Assembly: GCA_964592475.1 (NCBI GenBank)
Contig: CAZQEZ010000173.1
Span: 1-8,221, forward strand
Source: CAZQEZ01 sp964592475
GTDB lineage: Bacteria > Bacteroidota > Bacteroidia > Cytophagales > Cyclobacteriaceae
DNA length: 8,221 nt
Direction of reading: 5' to 3'
In this document: positions 1-5,759 of the stretch, piece by piece
How the letters are laid out: every line of letters starts with the position of its first letter
How positions within the stretch are numbered: the stretch's first letter is position 1
Made by a program: the position numbers and the translations under genes
Notes under the pieces: generated by a model
The model's database searches: none
Seen by the model: only the letters and a program-made list of their open reading frames with translations
What the model was told of the DNA's origin: nothing

Positions 1-24
1 GACCATCTGTATAGGAAAAATTGA

Positions 25-735
25 TTATTTACAATTTTGCTGCAAAACTTCATCAATATCTTCCATACCCAATTCTTTAGCTTTGCGCCAATCATCGCAC
101 GCAGCTTCAATATTTTCGGTAGCTTGGTAAGCTATTCCACGCTGGAAATAAATTACCGCATCATCTTTTGCCAATGATATTGCCGTAGAGAGATATTTTA
201 AAGCATCTTTGTATAAGCCAATGTTGTTTTTAGAAACACCAATATAAAAATAATCAGAAGCATCACCAGGTGATAGCTTGCTAGCCTCCTGAAAATCCAG
301 TGTAGATAATAAATATTGGTCAAGAAAATAATACAAATTGCCTCTGCTTCTATAAATATCTGCATCACCCGGGTTTAGAGCAATTGCATTAGAATAATCA
401 ACTATTGCCGCTTCATATAATTGCATATCAGTTTCTAAATCCGCTTTCATCAAATAAACAAGCGTATCGAATGGATTGCTATAAATAGCCATTTCAAAAT
501 CGTGCAAAGCACTATTGAAATCCTGTAATGATTGCTTGCTCAGGGCTCTAAAAACATAAGCTTCTGTGAATCCACTATCTACTTTTATTAATCGCGTGAA
601 AATATTTTCTGCATCTTTGAAGCGATTATTTTCAAAGAAATCAAGGCCTTGAGCATACATTTCATCAAGATTTTGAGCGCTGCTTCCTGCTATTAAAACA
701 AAAGTCAGCAATAGGGTAGTTACAACGGTTTTCAT
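25..735 (-). CDS. Secreted tetratricopeptide-repeat protein
   Basis: The 236-residue product has an N-terminal signal peptide: Lys2, a hydrophobic core at about 4-16, and a likely cut after Ser-Ser-Ala20 before Gln-Asn. About six TPR units of 34 residues follow, from roughly residue 24 to 227. TPR hallmarks are visible, such as the Ala-Leu-x-Asp-Phe pattern near 76-80, Asn-Pro-Gly-Asp at 121-124 and Ser-Pro-Gly-Asp at 155-158. The C-terminal cap has Cys213 in Ala-Cys-Asp-Asp-Trp and Cys235 one residue before the end, a cap common in Bacteroidota TPR proteins, and the two cysteines could form a disulfide. TPRs bind proteins, so a periplasmic scaffold or adaptor role is likely, but no enzymatic function can be assigned. 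The ATG lies 5 bases after the protease gene's stop, so the two are almost certainly co-transcribed and may be coupled in translation. It may present substrates to the protease or regulate it; that is inference. Confidence 0.87.
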   Translation of the reverse strand: MKTVVTTLLLTFVLIAGSSAQNLDEMYAQGLDFFENNRFKDAENIFTRLIKVDSGFTEAYVFRALSKQSLQDFNSALHDFEMAIYSNPFDTLVYLMKADLETDMQLYEAAIVDYSNAIALNPGDADIYRSRGNLYYFLDQYLLSTLDFQEASKLSPGDASDYFYIGVSKNNIGLYKDALKYLSTAISLAKDDAVIYFQRGIAYQATENIEAACDDWRKAKELGMEDIDEVLQQNCK

Positions 736-740
736 CTATT

Positions 741-2828
741 TTATGAATTCATAATTACAATCATATCCGCGGTTAAATTTAAACTTTCCCGCAAGTAGGC
801 ATCTTCAATTTCTTCGGTATTATCTTTTTCATGAATTTCACTATGAATGGTACCCGTAAGTGCCATTCGCGCATCTTTTCTTTCTTCAGCTGCTTCACGT
901 GCTGCTTTGCGCTCTTTTTCGTTCAGTGACAATAAAGTTTGTTTTCTGTCTTCAGTCAAATCATTGATCTCCTGTATAAGCTTTTTCATTTCAGGATCAT
1001 TGTTAAGCCTAAATTTATAATTTTTACTTAATGTCTCTAATAAATCCGGAGTTATATAGTTAAATTGCTGATAGTCGGTGGATTTTATCTGATCCCAAGG
1101 TAAAGCAAAATCCTGAGAACTTTCTCCAAATTCCTCCGCACTGAAAGCAGATGGGAAAGCGATATCCGGATTTACTCCCTTGTGCTGAGTACTACTTCCA
1201 TTTACCCTATAAAATTTTGCTAAGGTTATTTTTAGCTCTCCCAGCTTTTCGTCGCTTCCTGGCATGTATTTATCCAGATTCATCAAATTCTGAACGGTGC
1301 CTTTGCCAAATGTTTGTTCACCCAATACAAGACCACGTTTATAATCTTGTATAGCACCTGCAAATATTTCTGATGCAGATGCACTGAAACGATTTACCAT
1401 AACAGCCAGTGGCCCATTATAAACAATAGAAGGATCAGGATCTTCAGCAATATCTACATTTCCATTAGAATTACGTACTTGTACTACTGGTCCATCTTCG
1501 ATAAATAAACCGGTAAGTTCAATGGCCTCGGTTAATGAACCTCCACCATTCATCCGCAAATCAATTATTAAACCATCTATTTTTTCCTTTTCTGACATTT
1601 CATTAATCAATCTCTTCACATCTCGGGTGGTACTGTTATAATCTTTATTACCTTTCTGCATGGCTTCAAAATCCATATAAAAAGAAGGTATGGTAATTAC
1701 GCCAAGTTTAAAACTTTTATCTTCTTTATTCCAGTTGTAAATTTTACTTGTCGCTTTTTGATCTTCTAATTTTATTTTATCTCTAACCAAGATAATTTCT
1801 TCAGGTAATCCATTTACCCCTGTTTCCGCAGGAAGCACTGATAGCCTTACGGTAGTACTTTTGGGGCCTCTTATCAAAGCAACAACGTCGTCAAGACGCC
1901 AGCCTACAACATCTACTATTTCTTCCTCTTTACCTTGCGCTACCCCCACTATAAGATCCCCTTCACTAATTTTTTTACTTTTGAAAGCAGGTCCTCCGGC
2001 TATAACTTCTGCTACTTTTACATAATCATTCTCCATTTGTAATCTGGCGCCAATGCCTTCCAGAGATTGGCTCATGCTAATATGAAAATTTTCGGAAGTA
2101 CGTGGAGAAAAATAAGCAGTATGTGGATCAAATACTGTAGCAAATGAATTCATGTATATTTGAAAAACATCTTCACTGTTTACCTGAGACATGTTTTTAT
2201 AAAGATTATCGTATCTTTTTTTCAATATATCTCTTATTTCAGACATTTCTTTACCGGTAAGCTTCAATGATAAAGCTTGATCTTTTATAATTTTTCTCCA
2301 AATTTCATCTAATTCTTCTTCAGAAGTGGCCCATGCAGCATCTTCTCTATCAGATTGATAATATTCTTCTTTGCTAAAATCAAAATCTTGCTGCAATATT
2401 TCATTTACCTTTTTATTACGGCGGTTAAACTCTACTTTAAACCGATTAAACATTTCATAAATATGGTCTAATTCACCACTTTTAAGATAGTCATCAAGTT
2501 TGTATCGATAATTTTCAAACTTATTGATATCTTCAGCTAAAAAATACACTCGATTGTTATCTAGCGATTTAATATATTGATCGTAGATATTGGAGCTTAA
2601 TTCATCATTCAAGTCCTTTTTACTGTAATGATAATTGGACAAAATGCTGGTAACCAACATATCTACTTTTTCATGTCGTAAATCTGCCGATAAACTGGTA
2701 GAGTCGCCCGGTAAGGATTGTAGGTCACTACTTTCTATTTGATAAGCCAATAAGTAGGTTGCTACAGAAAGGGGAAGAATAAGAATTAATAATTTTTTCA
2801 TAAATGTATGTTTCTGTTTTTTAGCCAT
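741..2828 (-). CDS. Carboxy-terminal processing protease (Prc/Tsp family, peptidase S41A)
   Basis: This 695-residue enzyme is a periplasmic serine/lysine protease that degrades or trims proteins from their C-terminus; in other bacteria the family controls cell-wall hydrolases and tagged proteins. The order is: hydrophobic signal or anchor segment (about 12-29), helical N-terminal Tsp domain (about 50-240, with Phe-Asp-Pro-His-Thr-Ala-Tyr at 233-239), PDZ domain (about 250-335, with Gly-Gly-Pro-Ala at 278-281) and the S41 catalytic core (about 360-560). The Ser-Lys dyad is Ser484 in the SASASE motif (482-487) and Lys509 in FGKGTVQ (507-513), 25 apart as in E. coli Tsp. A C-terminal charged helical region (about 595-655) matches the long Tsp/Prc form rather than short CtpA/CtpB. 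An alternative ATG at codon 10 (position 2801) gives a more classical signal peptide starting Met-Lys-Lys; neither start has a clear ribosome binding site. The secreted TPR gene follows at 5 bases. Confidence 0.95.
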   Translation of the reverse strand: MAKKQKHTFMKKLLILILPLSVATYLLAYQIESSDLQSLPGDSTSLSADLRHEKVDMLVTSILSNYHYSKKDLNDELSSNIYDQYIKSLDNNRVYFLAEDINKFENYRYKLDDYLKSGELDHIYEMFNRFKVEFNRRNKKVNEILQQDFDFSKEEYYQSDREDAAWATSEEELDEIWRKIIKDQALSLKLTGKEMSEIRDILKKRYDNLYKNMSQVNSEDVFQIYMNSFATVFDPHTAYFSPRTSENFHISMSQSLEGIGARLQMENDYVKVAEVIAGGPAFKSKKISEGDLIVGVAQGKEEEIVDVVGWRLDDVVALIRGPKSTTVRLSVLPAETGVNGLPEEIILVRDKIKLEDQKATSKIYNWNKEDKSFKLGVITIPSFYMDFEAMQKGNKDYNSTTRDVKRLINEMSEKEKIDGLIIDLRMNGGGSLTEAIELTGLFIEDGPVVQVRNSNGNVDIAEDPDPSIVYNGPLAVMVNRFSASASEIFAGAIQDYKRGLVLGEQTFGKGTVQNLMNLDKYMPGSDEKLGELKITLAKFYRVNGSSTQHKGVNPDIAFPSAFSAEEFGESSQDFALPWDQIKSTDYQQFNYITPDLLETLSKNYKFRLNNDPEMKKLIQEINDLTEDRKQTLLSLNEKERKAAREAAEERKDARMALTGTIHSEIHEKDNTEEIEDAYLRESLNLTADMIVIMNS

Positions 2829-2852
2829 ATTTGATAATTTAATTTCAAAAAC

Positions 2853-2872
2853 CCGGCCAAAACTGGTCGGGA
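2853..2872 (-). terminator. GC-rich hairpin with T tail between the mgsA unit and the protease gene
   Basis: On the minus strand the sequence reads CCCGACCA, loop GTTT, TGGCCGGG, then TTTTTG. The stem is 8 bp with one A-C mismatch. It lies about 130 bases after the stop of the secreted-protein gene and only 24 bases before the upstream ATG of the protease gene. The simplest reading is the intrinsic terminator of the mgsA unit. If the protease promoter lies upstream of it (see 2950-2957), the hairpin would sit in the leader and could act as an attenuator or block initiation. Confidence 0.6.
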
Positions 2873-2949
2873 ATAGTTTTGAAAGAAAAAATAAACTGAA
2901 AGTATCGCCATATTGAACGAAATTAATTAAAATTAAATATTCATTATGC

Positions 2950-2957
2950 CAAATTTA
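2950..2957 (-). promoter_or_regulatory. Possible -7 box for the protease gene
   Basis: The minus strand reads TAAATTTG, a full match to the Bacteroidota TAnnTTTG box. No good TTG is found at the usual 17-23 bases upstream; the closest TTG is 11 bases away. If used, it gives a leader of about 115 bases containing the 2853-2872 hairpin. In such AT-rich DNA a chance match is likely. Confidence 0.25.
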
Positions 2958-3001
2958 TTTTAATTACGCAATTAAACTACTAATTGTTTATATGCCTTTT
3001 A

Positions 3002-3763
3002 TTAGCACAATCGAATAAAAATGCTAGTTTGGTCTACTCCAGTATTACCGGTTATTGGGTCATAAGCATATACATATATCTGATAGCCCCCCTCTTTTAA
3101 ATCATTAATTTGATTTGCAAATAAATTTGATTCTCCTGTATAAGATAATCTTAATTCTTTTACTGGTTTTCCCTCCTTAATAAATACAGCATTTATTTCA
3201 AACTTATCTGCATCCCACAATCCACCTGGTCGAACAGGACATCCACACATCATTACCACATTGGCTTTTACTTCAATAGTTGCACTTAGAGGATATCTGT
3301 GGTGAATATAGGGCGATAGCAGATCTACTACGAAGCCAGATACTTCAATTACTATACCGTCACCAATAATATCTTTACCTGGTATGAGCCAAATCTGTCT
3401 CTCAGCTTTAATATTGGTTCCTGCATTATTTAAAGGACTATATACTTCAATATTCACCAACTGAGGTTTTACCAAATCAATAGTAGTTTTAAAGGAGGCC
3501 GTGGCTTCAGTGATTATAGATTCTCCTCTAATTACAGGCTCTTTCATTATTGCGTCAGTATCACCGGTAGTACCTTGGGTATAGCCTGTGCTTATTATAC
3601 TATCGGAGTTAACATCTCTAATTACTATCTGTGCTCCGCCCATAGAAGAACCTACAAACTTTGCGTCAACTGCTTTAACTCTTACCACTATGGTGGTGGG
3701 TTGTGCAATTAACGAAAAAAAGCTAAAGCAGGTGAACAATAAAAGCGACATGATCACCTTCAT
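3002..3763 (-). CDS. Secreted protein of unknown function, coupled to mgsA
   Basis: I do not recognise this 253-residue family. It has a clear signal peptide: Lys2, a hydrophobic run at 4-19 and a likely cut after Leu-Ile-Ala20 before Gln-Pro. The rest looks all-beta, with alternating hydrophobic strands such as Thr-Ile-Val-Val-Arg-Val at 24-29 and Tyr-Gln-Ile-Tyr-Val-Tyr at 227-232. Two Ig-like or fibronectin-like domains (about 21-145 and 155-250) are plausible from the pattern but not proven. Cysteines are few: Cys173 and Cys175 in a Cys-Gly-Cys-Pro motif followed by Arg-Pro-Gly-Gly-Leu-Trp-Asp, and Cys253 as the last residue. The Cys-x-Cys could bind metal or pair with Cys253. No lipobox or type IX sorting domain is evident. 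Its ATG overlaps the TGA of mgsA (ATGA), which indicates co-translation, though a link between a periplasmic beta protein and cytoplasmic methylglyoxal synthesis is not obvious. Confidence 0.82.
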   Translation of the reverse strand: MKVIMSLLLFTCFSFFSLIAQPTTIVVRVKAVDAKFVGSSMGGAQIVIRDVNSDSIISTGYTQGTTGDTDAIMKEPVIRGESIITEATASFKTTIDLVKPQLVNIEVYSPLNNAGTNIKAERQIWLIPGKDIIGDGIVIEVSGFVVDLLSPYIHHRYPLSATIEVKANVVMMCGCPVRPGGLWDADKFEINAVFIKEGKPVKELRLSYTGESNLFANQINDLKEGGYQIYVYAYDPITGNTGVDQTSIFIRLC

Positions 3764-4137
3764 AATAGATTGTTTTTTCTATTTTGAGCAGATAACAATA
3801 GTTCAGCAGAAGCAGGATTAGTTGCTAAAGGTATATTATGAACATCACATATTCTCATAAGCATTTGTACGTCTGGTTCATGTGGGTGCTTATCTAGTGG
3901 ATCTCTAAAAAAAATAATCATATGAATGTCTTTCTTAGCTGCCATTGCTGCAATTTGTGCGTCACCTCCAAGTGGGCCGGAAAGAACTTTTTCTACTTTT
4001 AATCCTGACCTCTCTACATGACTTCCTGTTGTTCCTGTCGCCACTAGCTCGGCATTTTTTAATAGTTCTTTATTTTCTAGCAAAAAAGTAACCATATCTG
4101 CTTTCTTACCATCGTGAGCGATGAGTGCTATTTTCAT
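3760..4137 (-). CDS. mgsA: Methylglyoxal synthase
   Basis: The enzyme converts dihydroxyacetone phosphate to methylglyoxal and phosphate, a cytoplasmic bypass of lower glycolysis that relieves sugar-phosphate build-up. The 125-residue sequence matches the family along its length, somewhat shorter than the 152-residue E. coli protein because both ends are trimmed. Visible motifs are Ala-His8-Asp9, Ala-Thr-Gly-Thr-Thr-Gly (33-38, phosphate binding), Ser-Gly-Pro-Leu-Gly-Gly-Asp59 (equivalent by motif to E. coli catalytic Asp71), Phe-Phe-Arg-Asp-Pro-Leu (76-81, Arg where E. coli has Trp), Pro-His86-Glu-Pro-Asp89 (equivalents of E. coli His98 and Asp101) and Asn-Ile-Pro-Leu-Ala-Thr-Asn (101-107). 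All expected catalytic residues are present. Its TGA overlaps the next gene's ATG. A terminator at 4223-4243 and a possible -7 box at 4161-4168 suggest that it starts its own transcript. Confidence 0.96.
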   Translation of the reverse strand: MKIALIAHDGKKADMVTFLLENKELLKNAELVATGTTGSHVERSGLKVEKVLSGPLGGDAQIAAMAAKKDIHMIIFFRDPLDKHPHEPDVQMLMRICDVHNIPLATNPASAELLLSAQNRKNNLL

Positions 4138-4160
4138 ATTATCAAAAAATTGATTTTTAA

Positions 4161-4168
4161 CAAACTTA
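4161..4168 (-). promoter_or_regulatory. Possible -7 box of mgsA
   Basis: The minus strand reads TAAGTTTG, a full match to TAnnTTTG, 23 bases before the mgsA ATG. This placement would give a short leader of under 20 bases. No TTG is found at the usual -33 spacing, so the call rests on one box and its position. Confidence 0.33.
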
Positions 4169-4222
4169 AGTATCTTAATTCAAAAGCAGTAATAATTTGG
4201 TTGAATAAATTATAAATTAAAA

Positions 4223-4243
4223 AAGCCCGGAGATACTCCGGGC
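4223..4243 (-). terminator. Rho-independent terminator upstream of mgsA
   Basis: The minus strand reads GCCCGGAG, loop TAT, CTCCGGGC, followed by TTTTTTAATTT. The 8-bp stem is perfect and the T run immediate, so this is the strongest terminator in the window. The plus-strand side lacks a T run, so it works for minus-strand transcripts arriving from positions above 4243. No secure gene lies directly upstream; the nearest candidates are the 4368-4592 ORF, the 4703-4849 remnant and the HD-domain gene. Confidence 0.85.
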
Positions 4244-4257
4244 AAATAACCATTAAA

Positions 4258-4283
4258 AATTTGCAACTGCAATATTGCAAATT
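4258..4283. repeat. TTGCAA-type inverted repeat
   Basis: AATTTGCAA at 4258-4266 is repeated in exact inverse as TTGCAAATT at 4275-4283, with an 8-base spacer that contains a third TGCAA. The 9-bp dyad sits just upstream, on the minus strand, of the 4223-4243 terminator. It could be an operator or a weak RNA hairpin preceding the terminator. No regulator can be named. Confidence 0.5.
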
Positions 4284-4367
4284 ATCATTATGACATATTA
4301 AATTTAGGGATAAAGAGATAAATACCCAAATAAGGTTAAACTACAAGATGTAAGTATTCTAAAATTT

Positions 4368-4592
4368 TTAAAATATCGTACCTGAAATCAACACTTGCAA
4401 ATTAAATTTAAAGTGAAACAGAATTGTCAATTTAAGCCATAAGCCAGAAAGCTGCTCTTTTAATACAAAAAGTAAGTCAGCAAGAATAAGTAAGAAAAAC
4501 ACCTTAAAAAATAAATTTTTATTTTTCCAGGAGGGAAGAAGATTTACAACGTGATAACATTTGTCATTTTCATCTTTTGAGGATTTTACCAT
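4368..4592 (-). CDS. Doubtful small hydrophobic protein
   Basis: This is a 74-codon ORF beginning at ATG 4592, with a charged N-terminus (residues 2-12 contain four Lys, three Asp and one Glu) and a hydrophobic segment at about 28-44 that could span a membrane; a second, weaker hydrophobic stretch covers 50-70. The family is not recognised. An in-frame TGA lies just upstream, and there is no clear ribosome binding site. In favour are its minus-strand orientation, in line with all neighbours, and the strong terminator about 125 bases downstream. Against are its short length, its AT-rich, Phe/Leu-heavy composition, which chance ORFs in such DNA often have, and its position next to apparent gene debris. 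It may be a small membrane protein, a fragment of a decayed gene, or noise. Confidence 0.25.
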   Translation of the reverse strand: MVKSSKDENDKCYHVVNLLPSWKNKNLFFKVFFLLILADLLFVLKEQLSGLWLKLTILFHFKFNLQVLISGTIF

Positions 4593-4624
4593 AGAAAACT
4601 TCGCTACTATCTTCCGGGTTCAGT

Positions 4625-4672
4625 CAACATAGCCTGCCTGTTTCCGAAAGCATTCGGAAACAGGCTATGTTG
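4625..4672. repeat. 20-bp palindrome with a 4-base bulge
   Basis: The left arm (4625-4648) and right arm (4653-4672, starting TTCGGAAAC) pair over 20 bp around an AGCA loop. The left arm carries one extra CCTG, so CCTG is doubled there and would bulge out. Outer bases on the right give GTTGGGC (4669-4675), which fits GTTRRRY. On the left AGTCAAC (4622-4628) fits RYYYAAC at 6 of 7 positions. These are the two terminal motifs of integron attC sites, but the usual R/L box layout is not seen. No T run follows, so it is not a typical terminator. An attC-like, REP-like or IS200/IS605-end-like element is possible. Confidence 0.8.
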
Positions 4673-4685
4673 GGCTGTACCAGCC
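4673..4685. repeat. Small hairpin beside the palindrome
   Basis: GGCTG (4673-4677) and CAGCC (4681-4685) form a 5-bp stem with a TAC loop directly next to the large palindrome. Further out, CGAATGCTT (4689-4697) is the exact inverse of AAGCATTCG (4648-4656), which covers the large hairpin's loop and the start of its right arm. The whole block from 4625 to 4697 is therefore one multi-part secondary structure with an alternative or pseudoknot pairing. Confidence 0.6.
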
Positions 4686-4702
4686 ACACGAATGCTTAGT
4701 GA

Positions 4703-4849
4703 TTAGGCACTGTGCTTCACGCTTGCTTTATCTTCATTTTCAAAGTATTTGACGATTTCTTCGGGACTTAAATTCATTATTTCCTTTGAAATTTGATCTC
4801 TTTGTTCGCGCATATATTTTACAGCGTCAAAAGTTTTTTTCGTGTTTTT
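4703..4849 (-). pseudogene. Small antitoxin-like or hypothetical ORF lacking a normal start
   Basis: The frame open from after a stop at 4850-4852 to the TAA at 4703-4705 encodes 48 residues. These begin Lys-Asn-Thr-Lys-Lys-Thr-Phe-Asp-Ala-Val-Lys-Tyr-Met-Arg-Glu, continue with Ile-Ser-Lys-Glu-Ile, then Leu-Ser-Pro-Glu-Glu-Ile-Val-Lys-Tyr-Phe, and end in Lys-His-Ser-Ala. The mixed charged, helical composition looks like real protein. From memory it resembles short Bacteroidota proteins of about 45 residues that begin near a Phe-x-Ala-Val-x-x-Met-Arg motif and often sit in toxin-antitoxin-like pairs; I cannot confirm that here. No ATG, GTG or TTG precedes the first twelve codons; a TAA stands near where a start is expected, next to a run of seven A. 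The internal ATG at 4811-4813 would give only 36 residues. Loss of the start in decay is the likeliest explanation. Confidence 0.42.
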
Positions 4850-4987
4850 TTATGGTTCTATGTGAAATTGTGTGGATAATTGAATTTCAACTCTAAGTTT
4901 TTGATGAAATTGAAATATTTTAATATTATTTCAAGTCTTCTTGTATTTACTAATAACGATATTCCACGATAAATCATATAGAGCCAT
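4850..4987 (-). pseudogene. Possible gene remnant with an in-frame stop
   Basis: An ATG at 4985-4987 is preceded on the minus strand by GAAGGAATAAAATT, a reasonable ribosome binding site. It opens an 18-codon frame (starting Met-Ala-Leu-Tyr-Asp-Leu) that ends at TGA. The same frame then stays open for 26 further codons to the TAA at 4850-4852, which directly abuts the 4703-4849 frame. All three segments share one reading frame. This may be debris of one or two small genes, or chance in AT-rich DNA. The product is not recognised. Confidence 0.2.
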
Positions 4988-5016
4988 AATTTTATTCCTT
5001 CAAGTGTAAAATTTAG

Positions 5017-5631
5017 TTAGTTTTTTAATTGTTCAATTTTTTCTATTTGCTTAGCCAGGTTTCTATTCTTCACTTCAGTATAGTGTTCTTGCGCATATGT
5101 TGTAAGAAAATTGTAATTACTTAAAAGGTCATATTGCATTTGTTCCCATTCCTGATCAGAATACTGCTTATCAAGAATTAACTCCCACTCAACTCTTAAT
5201 AATTTACCTTTCTCAAAAAAGCTGTCCTTCCCAAGATTGATCATATCGGCATCGTGTAATATTTTTTGAAGCAATCCTTGAGGCTTATGATCAAATTTAG
5301 TAGATCTTATCAAATCAATAACTTCATTAATTTGACTTTTAGGTAACTGGTGCTCTTGTAAATAATTATTAGCTATTTTACAACTTTCCTCTTCATGAGT
5401 TAGGTAATCATTAATATGACCTGTATCGTGAAATATACCGGAGAGAATCAAAATCTTCTTTTGAGTAACATTAATATTATAATAATTGGCAAATTCTTGA
5501 CATGTATTCACTGTTTCCTGGGTATGCTGGAAATTATGATAAAGATAATGAGGTGAGAGATGGTTACTTAATAAATTAAAGGTGAACATTAATGCTTCCT
5601 GTTCATAACTACTTAACAATTCTTTATTCAT
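5017..5631 (-). CDS. HD-domain metal-dependent phosphohydrolase (predicted)
   Basis: The 204-residue, mostly helical cytoplasmic protein belongs to the HD superfamily of metal-dependent phosphohydrolases. Visible motifs in order are Tyr-His-Asn-Phe-Gln-His36 (31-36), Phe-His68-Asp69-Thr-Gly-His72, Thr-His79-Glu-Glu, and His126-Asp127-Ala-Asp129 followed by Leu-Gly at 133-134. These are the usual YHNxxH...HD...HE...DAD ligands of the small stand-alone HD proteins, and all look intact. The substrate is unknown; members of the superfamily act on nucleotides, cyclic nucleotides and other phosphate esters, so a signalling-nucleotide role is only a guess. No sensory or synthetase domain is attached. 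It is probably transcribed alone: a good promoter lies upstream (5661-5693), and the LuxR-type gene ends 128 bases before its ATG. No hairpin is seen right after its stop, so its transcript could run on to the terminator at 4223-4243. Confidence 0.87.
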   Translation of the reverse strand: MNKELLSSYEQEALMFTFNLLSNHLSPHYLYHNFQHTQETVNTCQEFANYYNINVTQKKILILSGIFHDTGHINDYLTHEEESCKIANNYLQEHQLPKSQINEVIDLIRSTKFDHKPQGLLQKILHDADMINLGKDSFFEKGKLLRVEWELILDKQYSDQEWEQMQYDLLSNYNFLTTYAQEHYTEVKNRNLAKQIEKIEQLKN

Positions 5632-5660
5632 AAAAAATACCGGATAAAATTTTAGCAGCT

Positions 5661-5693
5661 CAAATTTAAAAAATTATGTATAAATATTGCCAA
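5661..5693 (-). promoter_or_regulatory. Bacteroidota-type promoter of the HD-domain gene
   Basis: On the minus strand a TTG (5691-5693) is followed after 22 bases by TAAATTTG (5661-5668), a full match to the TTG-N(17-23)-TAnnTTTG promoter of this phylum. The -7 box ends 29 bases before the ATG, giving a short leader of about 20-25 bases. It is the best promoter match in the window. Confidence 0.6.
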
Positions 5694-5759
5694 GTGCTTA
5701 GTAAGATTAAGAAATTAAAAATCAGAAAGCATTGAATGTTCACTAATTCACAGCTGGAC

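Larger units (their letters stand above)
4138..5016. other. 879-base region without a secure gene
   Basis: Between mgsA and the HD-domain gene I find no complete known gene. From right to left it contains reading-frame remnants (4850-4987 and 4703-4849), a bulged palindrome with an adjoining small hairpin (4625-4685), a doubtful hydrophobic ORF (4368-4592), a TTGCAA dyad (4258-4283) and a minus-strand terminator (4223-4243). Positions 4621-4720 are about half G+C by hand count, against roughly a quarter to a third in the flanks. This suggests a decayed insertion or cassette. Confidence 0.7.

Noticed and set aside
1151..1354. Plus-strand ORF of 67 codons
   Set aside because: It lies wholly inside the protease gene on the opposite strand, and its sequence does not look like a protein; it is a shadow.
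3588..3821. Plus-strand ORF of 77 codons
   Set aside because: It overlaps the start of the secreted-protein gene and the end of mgsA on the opposite strand, both well supported; it is a shadow.
4609..4640. GGGTTCAGTC as the T arm of a tRNA
   Set aside because: The flanking bases cannot pair as a T stem, and no anticodon or acceptor arms are found around it.
4625..4672. The palindrome as the terminal repeats of a miniature transposon
   Set aside because: Only 4 bases separate the arms and no flanking target duplication was recognised, so it is one hairpin rather than an element with two ends.
4853..4950. Several TGAAATT/AATTTCA and TTTCAA/TTGAAA inverted repeats
   Set aside because: They are short, overlapping and of a kind expected by chance in such AT-rich sequence; no consistent spacing was seen.
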